Below are positions 55,940 to 64,000 of a DNA stretch of 64,000 bases, piece by piece; positions within the stretch are counted from its first letter, which is position 1, and each line of letters opens with the position of its first letter. The DNA comes from Ruegeria arenilitoris. GTDB taxonomy: Bacteria > Pseudomonadota > Alphaproteobacteria > Rhodobacterales > Rhodobacteraceae. Made by a program: the position numbers and the translations under genes. Where the stretch lies: contig NZ_WPZQ01000010.1 in NCBI RefSeq assembly GCF_013030265.1, positions 62,001-126,000 of the forward strand. The letters run 5' to 3'. The notes beneath the pieces are model-generated. The model did no database searches. It worked only from the letters and a program-made list of their open reading frames with translations, and had not been told where the DNA came from.

Positions 55940-57337
55940 TCAGATCTTGATCTGCTGGTTTACACCGGACGGGACCGGGGTATCACCAGTTTGGGCGTCG
56001 ATCAGGTTTCGCGGCCAGATCACTTTGACGATTGCCCCCCTGCGATCGGGTTGATCCGTCAAGGTTTGATAGGGGTCCGAACCATTTGCGAATTTGAGCT
56101 CGGCACCACTCCGTTCCAACAGAGTTTTTGCGATAAACAGCCCCAAACCCATACCCTCGTATTCAGGCCGTGTGCGTTGATCGTTCTCGGCGCGTCGACG
56201 TCGCATGAACGGATCACCGATCCGTCCAATCATTTGCGAAGGGTATCCGCGTCCGTCATCCATGATGCTGACGGTGATCCAGCTATCGGTCCATTCCGCA
56301 TCAACCCAGACATTGGCGCGGGCGAAATCCACGCCGTTCTGGATCAGGTTGCGCAGGCCGTGGATGATCTCGGGTTTGCGCAGGATCGAAGGTTGTTGCA
56401 CATCGCCACCCTGACCCGGGCCCTCTTCGAAATGCACATGTTTGCCACGATGGATATGTGGCTCGGCGGCTTCGTGGATCACCGCCGATAGCGGAGCCTG
56501 ACGCAGATGCAGGTCATCTTTACCCGCGCGCCCCATATCCCTCAGGATATCCCTGCAGCGATTGGCCTGTTCCCGAATAAGCGCTGCATCTTCCTTAAGA
56601 TCGGGGCGGTCATCCAATTCTTCGATCAGTTCGGAACTGGTCAATTTGATCGTCGCAAGGGGCGTCCCCAGCTCATGGGCAGCGGCGGCGACAACGCCAC
56701 CCAGATCGGTCAGCTTCTGTTCACGTGCCAGTGCCATATGAGTCGCAGCCAATGCCTCGGACATGGACTGAACTTCGGAGCTGACACGATGCGAATAAGC
56801 GCCCAGGAACACGATCGCGATGACGATAGCGGCCCAGTTTCCGAACAGAAGGATATCCGGAATATCCAGAACAAGACCCAAATCCGTGTGCAACGGCAGA
56901 TGAAACTGCGCCAGCAACGTGGTCAGTACAACGGCAACGCCACCAACAATCATGGTAGAGCGCGTGCTCATGACGTTTGCGGAAATTGTGACCGGACCGA
57001 CAAGAAGCAGGGCAAAGGGGTTGTTCAAACCACCGGTGAGATACAACAGGAATGCCAGTTGCAGCAGGTCGAACAAAACCATCAGAAAGTTCTCGAACTC
57101 TGACAGACGTTTGTTCTGTGGAAACAGCAAAATGGCGGTCAGATTCCCCAGAACCGAAACCCCAATGGCCATATAACACAGGCCCAGTTCGAGCTGAACG
57201 TGATAGGTCTGCTGGGCGACCGTGATCGCCGTAATCTGACCGATGATCGCCACCCAGCGCAGCAGAATAAGGGTCCGCAGCCTGATCCAGCTGCTTCTCT
57301 CCTGTCCGCGCCAAAGGCTGATATTGGAATTCTTCAT
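55940..57337 (-). CDS. regB: Redox sensor histidine kinase RegB (PrrB)
   Basis: Membrane kinase controlling RegA in response to redox state. 465 residues with about six helices (residues ~25-190), including the quinone-site motif GGLNNPFALLL. The H-box AAAHELGTPLATIKL has the phosphorylated histidine H221, and the redox-box cysteine is C261 in ANRCRDIL. The catalytic N, G1 and G2 boxes follow (DDGRGYP, GLGLFIAKTLLERSGA). Divergent from senC-regA, the arrangement known in Rhodobacter. Confidence 0.95.
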   Translation of the reverse strand: MKNSNISLWRGQERSSWIRLRTLILLRWVAIIGQITAITVAQQTYHVQLELGLCYMAIGVSVLGNLTAILLFPQNKRLSEFENFLMVLFDLLQLAFLLYLTGGLNNPFALLLVGPVTISANVMSTRSTMIVGGVAVVLTTLLAQFHLPLHTDLGLVLDIPDILLFGNWAAIVIAIVFLGAYSHRVSSEVQSMSEALAATHMALAREQKLTDLGGVVAAAAHELGTPLATIKLTSSELIEELDDRPDLKEDAALIREQANRCRDILRDMGRAGKDDLHLRQAPLSAVIHEAAEPHIHRGKHVHFEEGPGQGGDVQQPSILRKPEIIHGLRNLIQNGVDFARANVWVDAEWTDSWITVSIMDDGRGYPSQMIGRIGDPFMRRRRAENDQRTRPEYEGMGLGLFIAKTLLERSGAELKFANGSDPYQTLTDQPDRRGAIVKVIWPRNLIDAQTGDTPVPSGVNQQIKI

Positions 57338-57427
57338 CGGTCAATTATGTCCTATTGCGTCGGCTGATCATCTTGATAGGTGTCCCGGTCGAAACGATCA
57401 ACAACACCCTGTGACAGGATTTTAATC

Positions 57428-58048
57428 ATGGTCCGCATATACGCCATACTCGCAACTGTTGTTCTGGCCGTCGGTCTGGGTGCCATGTGGCTGCTCACGC
57501 GTGGAGCGGGTTCCGATGACAAGTTCGCGCAGTGCCGGTCAAGCCAGATCGCAGGCGGTACCGCAGCGATTGGCGGACCTTTCGAATTGATCAACGCCAA
57601 GGGCGAAACCGTTACGGACAAGGATGTGATCACCGAGCCGACCCTTGTCTACTTTGGCTACACCTTCTGCCCCGATGTCTGCCCGTTTGACATGTCGCGA
57701 AACGCGGATGCCATCGATATCCTCGCCGAGCGCGGGCAATCCGTCACACCACTGTTCATCTCGATCGACCCGGAACGCGACACGCCCGAGGTCGTCGGGG
57801 ATTATGCCTTCAACCTTGGCGGCAAGACCATTGCCCTGACCGGGTCGCCTGAGCAGGTCAAAGCCGCCAGCCGGGCCTACAAGACCTATTATAAGGCGCA
57901 GGACAAGAGCGACGAGTATTATCTGGTCGATCACTCGACCTTTACCTATCTGGTCACGCCCGAGGACGGCTTTATCGAGTTCTTCAATCGTGATGATACC
58001 GCTGAACAGATGGCGGATAAGGTCGGTTGCTTCCTGGATAAGATGTAA
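57428..58048 (+). CDS. senC: SCO1/SenC (PrrC) copper chaperone-like protein
   Basis: 206 residues from MVRIYAILA, with AGGA upstream. One N-terminal membrane helix; the copper/thiol motif FCPDVCP has C81 and C85 and the third ligand H169 (VDHSTF). It delivers copper to cytochrome c oxidase and affects RegB signalling. Upstream of regA on the same strand. Confidence 0.93.
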   Translation: MVRIYAILATVVLAVGLGAMWLLTRGAGSDDKFAQCRSSQIAGGTAAIGGPFELINAKGETVTDKDVITEPTLVYFGYTFCPDVCPFDMSRNADAIDILAERGQSVTPLFISIDPERDTPEVVGDYAFNLGGKTIALTGSPEQVKAASRAYKTYYKAQDKSDEYYLVDHSTFTYLVTPEDGFIEFFNRDDTAEQMADKVGCFLDKM

Positions 58049-58133
58049 CAGAAACAGGTAATTTGACCTTTGTTGCGGCGCTGCTAATACTTCTTAGCAA
58101 GCCAACGGCAAGACAGAATGGAAAGACCCACAT

Positions 58134-58688
58134 ATGGCAGACACTTCTCAGCTGGAAATCGGCCCCGACAAATCCCTGCTTCTGGTGGACGATGACGAGC
58201 CGTTTCTGAGACGTCTGGCAAAGGCCATGGAAAAGCGCGGGTTCGAGATTGAGACCGCCGGTTCTGTCGCTGCAGGCCGCGCAATCGCAACCGCGCGCCC
58301 GCCTGCCTATGCGGTGGTTGACCTTCGGCTTGAAGATGGCAACGGACTGGATGTCGTCGAGGTGCTGCGGGAAAAGCGCCCTGACAGTCGTGTGGTGGTT
58401 CTGACCGGCTACGGTGCGATTGCCACCGCCGTTGCAGCGGTAAAGATCGGGGCGACCGATTACCTGTCGAAACCCGCCGACGCCACCGACATCACCAACG
58501 CGTTGCTGGCCAAGGGTGACGAACTGCCCCCACCGCCGGAAAACCCCATGAGCGCGGACCGCGTGCGCTGGGAACATATCCAGCGGGTTTATGAGCTGTG
58601 TGATCGGAATGTCTCCGAGACGGCGCGCCGCCTGAACATGCACCGCCGAACGTTGCAGCGGATTTTGGCGAAGCGCAGTCCGCGTTGA
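58134..58688 (+). CDS. regA: Response regulator RegA (PrrA)
   Basis: 184 residues. Receiver with D19-D21 and phosphoacceptor D63 (VVDLRLEDGNG), same numbering as Rhodobacter RegA. A four-proline linker (LPPPPENP) leads to the Fis-type helix-turn-helix VSETARRLNMHRRTLQRIL. It regulates respiration, carbon and nitrogen fixation and photosynthesis genes in relatives. No photosynthesis genes are in this window. Confidence 0.96.
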   Translation: MADTSQLEIGPDKSLLLVDDDEPFLRRLAKAMEKRGFEIETAGSVAAGRAIATARPPAYAVVDLRLEDGNGLDVVEVLREKRPDSRVVVLTGYGAIATAVAAVKIGATDYLSKPADATDITNALLAKGDELPPPPENPMSADRVRWEHIQRVYELCDRNVSETARRLNMHRRTLQRILAKRSPR

Positions 58689-58716
58689 TTGTCTCGATTG
58701 GAGTATAGTATTTGGA

Positions 58717-59310
58717 ATGAAGCGCTCGTTCACTTTTCTGTTCATTTTCTTGTGCTTAACGACTAATAAAGCTCTAGCAAACTGTGTGGATTTAACGAAA
58801 GGTAACTCCTTTTCATTGACTAGGAATATCCCGCTTTTCGAGATCACAAATATCGTTGCCGAGGACGGTACTGTCGTAGAACAGCGCAGGATGCAGCGTG
58901 ATGGCTCAATTGAAAGAGTGGAGACGACTTATTGGAACGGCGTAATTGCTGTTGATAGGAGATCAAACTCAAGTCGTGTGCAAATCAAAATCAGTGAAGA
59001 AGCCAAGCTAGCGGATTTGAATAAGACGCGAAAAACATACAAATTTCCAATCTCGATCTTTGTGAATGGAAGAGAAATTGATCAGGGTTGGTATGTTGTA
59101 AAGCCAATGAAGAAAGTCCGAGTTTCCATCGACGGCTGCAAGTATCGTGCAATGGTTGTTCGAACCAGCATTGAACGGAACAGTGGGAATCCGATTAATG
59201 AGGAAGCGCTACTTAGCCTTGATGCAGGCATGCTTCTAGGAAATGTGGCGATGACGCCAGACTGGAAACCTCGCAGTTCTGTGCTTTTTGACAAAATCAC
59301 AGCGAATTAA
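58717..59310 (+). CDS. Hypothetical secreted protein, low-GC
   Basis: Not recognised. 197 residues with a signal peptide (MKRSFTFLFIFLCLTTNKALA, predicted cleavage before NC). The mature part is mostly beta with two cysteines (C22 and one in DGCKYRA), which could be disulfide-bonded. Its codon use is visibly AT-richer than its neighbours', suggesting recent acquisition. A GGAG is 15 bases before the ATG, somewhat distant. Between regA and a convergent HD gene. Confidence 0.7.
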   Translation: MKRSFTFLFIFLCLTTNKALANCVDLTKGNSFSLTRNIPLFEITNIVAEDGTVVEQRRMQRDGSIERVETTYWNGVIAVDRRSNSSRVQIKISEEAKLADLNKTRKTYKFPISIFVNGREIDQGWYVVKPMKKVRVSIDGCKYRAMVVRTSIERNSGNPINEEALLSLDAGMLLGNVAMTPDWKPRSSVLFDKITAN

Positions 59311-59332
59311 GTCGTGGTTGGATAGTTGAGAA

Positions 59333-59926
59333 TTAGAGTAGCGACAGCAACAGTTCATGCCGCTCGGTATACGCCTGCCGCACTTCAACCGCTGGCCTCA
59401 GCCTGATCTCCAACCCCTCCATCACCGCCTTATCCGGTCTACCAAAGAACTTCGTCGCCTCGGCCTCAGAAAAGCCCGCGATCTGGGTGGCCTCCATCCA
59501 GGCGCTGATCTTGTCGGCCTTCTTGATTTGCCGCTTAACGGTTTTAGGCACCGCTGCGGGCAGGCCGAACCGAATATGGATCGCTGCAGCCAGACGATCA
59601 TCCAGCGCACCGTAATCGGGGCCGACGGCAGATTTGACGGGTGAAATCATGTCTCCGATCACATATTCCGGCGCATCATGTAACAAAGCCGCCAGCCGCC
59701 ATTTTATCGGTGCTTTGGGGGCTATGCGGCCAAAAAGCTCTTCCACCAGAAGGGAGTGCTCGGCCACGGAATAGGCGAAATCACCCGCAGTTTGCCCGTT
59801 CCAACGTGCGACAAACGCCAGACCGTGGGCGATATCTTCTATCTCGATATCCACGGGCGTCGGATCCAGCAGATCCAGCCTGCGGCCCGACAGCATTCTC
59901 TGCCATGCTCTGGGTTGTGTTGCCAT
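59333..59926 (-). CDS. HD-domain hydrolase
   Basis: 197 residues. The HD metal motif is visible as AEHSLLVEEL followed by ALLHDAPEYVIGD (~87-99), with D in IKKADKISAW further on. It resembles YfbR-type 5'-deoxynucleotidases. The ATG at MATQPRAWQRM, with AAGG upstream, is chosen; a long upstream in-frame stretch is antisense to the next gene and has no domain. Confidence 0.8.
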   Translation of the reverse strand: MATQPRAWQRMLSGRRLDLLDPTPVDIEIEDIAHGLAFVARWNGQTAGDFAYSVAEHSLLVEELFGRIAPKAPIKWRLAALLHDAPEYVIGDMISPVKSAVGPDYGALDDRLAAAIHIRFGLPAAVPKTVKRQIKKADKISAWMEATQIAGFSEAEATKFFGRPDKAVMEGLEIRLRPAVEVRQAYTERHELLLSLL

Positions 59927-60137
59927 TATGCCATGCCTTGTGAAGTGGGACACATTGAATTCGGATTTTTGTGCTAAGATGTATCTGTCAGGATCACCGG
60001 CTGCCAACGTTTTCTTGAGCATTCGTGCTTTGAAATGGTGTGTAGCGATCCCGACATTAAGGACTGAGGGGGGTGCATACTCCTCCCAGTGTGCCCCTCT
60101 CGAAACGAAACGGAACTCGTATCGAAAGGAGCTTGTC

Positions 60138-60452
60138 ATGTTCAAGCGTTTGTTCGCAATATCCCTGACCTTTGGAATGGCTGCCACTGCACCGCCCGCT
60201 TTTGCCCAAAGCTGTGCGCAACGTGATGATGTCATTGCCAAATTGCAGAATAGCTACTCTGAAGAATTGACCTTTGGAGGCCTGCAAAAGTCGCGCGGAG
60301 CGCAATCGGTCATGGAGGTCTGGTCCTCGAAGGAAACGGGAACCTATACCGTTCTGCTGACCCAAGCCAACGGCATTAGCTGTATTGTTGCCGCCGGCAC
60401 GGATTTTTTTGAAGCGATACCTAAAGTGAAAATAGACGGCACGCCGAGCTGA
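60138..60452 (+). CDS. Small secreted hypothetical protein
   Basis: 104 residues. Signal peptide to about AFA (residue 23), then QSCAQRDDVIAKLQNSYSEELTFGGLQ. AAAGGAG upstream of the ATG. Two cysteines remain (SCAQ, ISCIV). Related small secreted proteins occur in roseobacters; function unknown. Upstream of ahcY with ~100 bases between. Confidence 0.75.
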   Translation: MFKRLFAISLTFGMAATAPPAFAQSCAQRDDVIAKLQNSYSEELTFGGLQKSRGAQSVMEVWSSKETGTYTVLLTQANGISCIVAAGTDFFEAIPKVKIDGTPS

Positions 60453-60489
60453 TTTTGAAGGCGTCAGACCTGTTTCCGCCTATCTCCGT

Positions 60490-60553
60490 TGCCACTTGCA
60501 TAAAGTGATGCTAGTGGCACCCCGGATCGAAATTTACCGGAATGGAGCATCTG
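60490..60553 (+). promoter_or_regulatory. Structured ahcY leader with ribosome-binding-site complementarity
   Basis: A hairpin at 60490-60519 has outer stem TGCCACT/AGTGGCA and inner stem GCAT/ATGC around a six-base loop, with one mismatch between the stems. GATGCT at 60507-60512 is fully complementary to AGCATC at 60546-60551, which includes the last two bases of the GGAG ribosome-binding site. Alternative pairing could therefore hide the ribosome site. No known riboswitch class was recognised. Confidence 0.45.
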
Positions 60554-61942
<1,389 letters not shown>

Positions 61943-61955
61943 GTGCGAAAGACGC

Positions 61956-62705
61956 ATGAGCAAGCAATCCGGACGCCGCCGATTTCTGTTATCGGCGGCG
62001 TCTTTTGCTTTCAGGGTCGCCGTTGTGGTCATCCTGTTCGGAGGCGGCGGCTGGTTGCTGCTGGCGCATCCTGAAACACCCGTACCGTCGCATTGGAACC
62101 CGTTGCGTGAATTGAAAGTGACCGCACCAGTCACTCCGATCACCCGGTTTCAGCTTAATCGCGCGCTTGCTGATGAGTCGCAGTGCCGCGCAACGCTGGC
62201 AGAGGCCGGTGTTTCCTTTGCAGAGATGAATGATCTGATAGAAAGCGAATATTGCGGCATTCCGGGCCGAGGTTTGCTGTCTAGGCTGACTACATCAGGT
62301 GTGAACGCCGTTGAAACGAGTTGCACGACGGCTCTGCGCCTGACGATGTGGGAATATCATGTGGTCCAGCCCGCCGCGCAAGAACATCTGGGAACGCGGG
62401 TCAACCAACTGCGGCACGTCGGCAGCTATAACTGCCGCCAGATGCGCACCGCGCAGGGCGAGACCAGCGCCTGGAGCAGCCATGCAAAGGCCGATGCCAT
62501 AGACATCGTTGGTGTGCGACTTGACGACGGGCGCAGTCTGACATTGCTGTCAGACTGGCAGGCGGCGGGTCCTGAGGGTGCATTTTTGCGCCAGATCTGG
62601 CGCGGCGCATGTGACTGGTTTCGGGTGGTTCTGGGCCCGGATTTCAATCACTTGCACGCCGATCACTTTCACCTGCAGGGTCCAGGCTGGGGCTATTGCC
62701 GCTAA
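61956..62705 (+). CDS. Extensin-like family protein
   Basis: 249 residues: a membrane anchor (~20-37, VAVVVILFGGGGWLLL), then an extensin-like C-terminal domain with the cysteine pairs and GSYNCR, SSHAKADAIDIVG and FNHLHADHFH motifs. The histidines look metal-binding and peptidase-like (D-Ala-D-Ala carboxypeptidase fold). Its first codons contain the ahcY terminator, so expression depends on readthrough or a start further in. Confidence 0.83.
   Translation: MSKQSGRRRFLLSAASFAFRVAVVVILFGGGGWLLLAHPETPVPSHWNPLRELKVTAPVTPITRFQLNRALADESQCRATLAEAGVSFAEMNDLIESEYCGIPGRGLLSRLTTSGVNAVETSCTTALRLTMWEYHVVQPAAQEHLGTRVNQLRHVGSYNCRQMRTAQGETSAWSSHAKADAIDIVGVRLDDGRSLTLLSDWQAAGPEGAFLRQIWRGACDWFRVVLGPDFNHLHADHFHLQGPGWGYCR
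61972..62006 (+). terminator. Strong intrinsic terminator of ahcY inside the extensin-like gene
   Basis: A perfect 12-bp stem (GACGCCGCCGAT / ATCGGCGGCGTC) with a seven-base loop is followed by TTTT. It lies 30 bases after the ahcY stop and within the first 17 codons of the next gene. Confidence 0.85.
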
Positions 62706-62722
62706 GTTCGCTTGGCAGGCCG

Positions 62723-63370
62723 TCAGCGTAGAGACGGAAAGAAATCTCCCCGGCCGTGCGGTGTAAAATCCAGAATGTTCCACAAAGGCCATGCTGCATC
62801 CACATGCCGCGGATGCCAGTCGCTGGGCTCAAAGAACAGTTCGGAACTCCAGAAATGGTTGATACCGTTCTGATTGCGCTGAAAGACGTTCAGGATCGGC
62901 AGTTGGCTTCCGTCCTCGGCTTCGGCCAGATAGTCGCGCTGATAATCCGTGCCCAGCGCGGAATAAAGCGGCAGATCGTTCCAACCCATAGTCGCCTTCA
63001 GCTCAGCCAGCTTCTCACAGGTGTTTTGTGCCACGACAGCAAACGCAATTTTCTGGGAGATATGTGGGACCTGTCCATTCAGCCCGTCCAGAAAGGCTGA
63101 ACACATCGGGCAGGGTGCCTGCGCGTCGGGTCCATACATAAGTGAGTAGATTGCCAAGGTGTCATGTGATCCGAACAAGGCCGACAAAGGTGTTGGTGCT
63201 CCACGATCTGACCGGAAGGCATAATCCTGCGGAACCGCCCCGCCATTGGGTAGCCCGCGTCGCAGGCTGGCTACTTCTTCCACTTTGGCGCGCAGTTCGG
63301 CTTCGGCGGATAGCAACCTGTTGCGTGCGGTTCTGTACTCGGGGCTTTCATTGGGCAGCGAAACGGGCAT
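62723..63370 (-). CDS. DUF899 family thioredoxin-like protein
   Basis: 215 residues. The DUF899 features are visible: an N-terminal coiled helix (ARNRLLSAEAELRAKVEEVASLRR), DYAFRSDRGAPTPLSALFGSHDTLAIYSLMYGPDAQAPCPMCSAFLDGL with a CPMC pair in a thioredoxin-like position, and NHFWSSELFFEPSDWHPRHVDAAWPLWNILDFTPHGRGDFFP. Function unknown. A palindromic operator-like site lies between promoter and start, suggesting local regulation. Confidence 0.82.
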   Translation of the reverse strand: MPVSLPNESPEYRTARNRLLSAEAELRAKVEEVASLRRGLPNGGAVPQDYAFRSDRGAPTPLSALFGSHDTLAIYSLMYGPDAQAPCPMCSAFLDGLNGQVPHISQKIAFAVVAQNTCEKLAELKATMGWNDLPLYSALGTDYQRDYLAEAEDGSQLPILNVFQRNQNGINHFWSSELFFEPSDWHPRHVDAAWPLWNILDFTPHGRGDFFPSLR

Positions 63371-63390
63371 GGTAATCTCCTTGTCCTATA

Positions 63391-63410
63391 ATTTAACATA
63401 TAAGTTAAAT
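63391..63410 (-). promoter_or_regulatory. Palindromic operator-like site upstream of DUF899 gene
   Basis: ATTTAAC-N6-GTTAAAT is a perfect inverted repeat about 20 bases before the DUF899 ATG and beside an AAGGAG ribosome site. AT-rich imperfect or perfect palindromes of this size are typical for small dimeric repressors. Confidence 0.5.
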
Positions 63411-63559
63411 AAAGGGGGAGGCGAAATCAAGCCTGCTGTAGGGTCAGGAACTGCTTAGGGGGAATGCCGCTGATTTTTCCCTTTGTGCAAATTCTTGTGG
63501 CCGTTACCGTATTGGCGGTGCTGGAATGGCCATAAATAAACCTGAACCAGGAGACGACT

Positions 63560-63901
63560 ATGGGAAAACGCGACGAACTGATCGCCAAATATGCCGAAGA
63601 CCTGAAAAACAAGTGCGGTATGGAACCTGATATGGACCTGTTGACCAAGGTCACCATCGGGTGCGGTCCTGCAATCTATGACGCGGATGCCGAAACCGTC
63701 GCAGCCAGCCAGGATAGCGAGTTGGAAACGGTCAAGAACAACTTCCTGATCAAAAAACTGGGCCTGTCTGATGGTCCCGAGCTGATGGAAGCGATCAACA
63801 AAGCCATGGAAACCTATGGCATGTCCGAGCGGAACAAATACCGCGCTGTCGTCTACTACATGCTGACCAAGCATTTCGGCAAAGAGGCTGTCTACAGCTA
63901 A
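63560..63901 (+). CDS. DUF2853 family protein
   Basis: 113 residues with the DUF2853 pattern: RDELIAKYAEDLKNKCGM, CGPAIYDADAETVAASQDSELETVKNNFL, then MSERNKYRAVVYYMLTKHF. It is a small helical cytoplasmic protein of unknown function. CAGGAG upstream of the ATG, and a strong terminator follows. Confidence 0.87.
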   Translation: MGKRDELIAKYAEDLKNKCGMEPDMDLLTKVTIGCGPAIYDADAETVAASQDSELETVKNNFLIKKLGLSDGPELMEAINKAMETYGMSERNKYRAVVYYMLTKHFGKEAVYS

Positions 63902-63922
63902 CGCTGCCTTTGACTTTTTCTT

Positions 63923-63951
63923 ACGCCCGTTGGGAAACCAGCGGGCGTTTT
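63923..63951 (+). terminator. Intrinsic terminator of the DUF2853 gene
   Basis: ACGCCCG and CGGGCGT form the outer stem, TGG/CCA the inner one after a mismatch, with a GAAA loop and a following TTTT. Confidence 0.85.
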
Positions 63952-64000
63952 GCATTTGAGACATAATTTAAGAACTCGGTGTTTGATCCAACTGACGGAT

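Noticed and set aside
59927-60241. N-terminal extension of the HD-domain gene
   Set aside because: No similarity to the family; it overlaps the start of the small secreted gene and a better start with a ribosome site exists downstream.

Overview
The window is about 58-60% GC by eye and densely coded. It looks like the chromosome of a marine alphaproteobacterium of the family Rhodobacteraceae (Roseobacter group, Ruegeria/Phaeobacter-like). The grounds are the divergent RegB / SenC-RegA redox cluster, the fused malic enzyme-phosphotransacetylase, a DUF1127 gene beside hslV, the TimA-like and extensin-like proteins, and the gene order rho-hemJ-(gap)-maf-aroE-coaE-dnaQ-secB. This is an inference from gene content; no search was run. 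I saw no insertion sequence, prophage, CRISPR array, rRNA or tRNA. Most genes are conserved housekeeping genes, many joined by 4-base stop/start overlaps.

Layout. 1-3.3 kb: two tandem ABC exporters, the first cut by the window edge. 3.5-6.7 kb: CCA-adding enzyme, CoA pyrophosphatase and Hsp33, then a divergent Nudix gene. 6.7-8.5 kb: a receiver-PP2C phosphatase divergent from an HPt protein. 8.5-16.6 kb: metabolic genes (ilvA, argG, msrA, a ribokinase-type sugar kinase, malic enzyme) and small proteins. 16.7-24 kb: mutS, grpE-hrcA, and rph-rdgB-hemW. 24-35 kb: the replication-origin region. It holds parB, parA, rsmG, mnmG, mnmE, rho and hemJ on the minus strand, two perfect 16-bp parS sites, a 404-base gene-free AT-rich gap with DnaA-box-like sequences (candidate oriC), then maf-aroE-coaE-dnaQ on the plus strand.

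35-45.5 kb: secB, fxsA, a Tim44-like protein, mltA, an Smr protein, MFS transporters, hslU and hslV (separated by two genes of opposite orientation), a DUF1127 gene with structured flanks, and two tandem Lin0512-family paralogues. 45.5-57.3 kb: eight same-strand genes in the order regB, PAS protein, tsaE, amgK, murU, addB, addA, trxA, mostly overlapping or nearly so. This could be a long transcript headed by the redox-sensor kinase. 57.4-64 kb: senC-regA, a low-GC secreted orphan, an HD hydrolase, ahcY with a structured leader, an extensin-like protein whose 5' coding end contains the ahcY terminator, a DUF899 gene with a palindromic operator-like site, and DUF2853.

The strongest non-genic signals are the candidate oriC with its parS sites, the terminator embedded in a coding start after ahcY, the ahcY leader hairpin whose inner 3' arm is complementary to the ribosome-binding region, and the hairpin/GA-rich 3' region of the DUF1127 gene. 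No wholly new multi-gene system is evident. The Lin0512 pair and the kinase-less PAS protein beside RegB are the best candidates for undescribed function.
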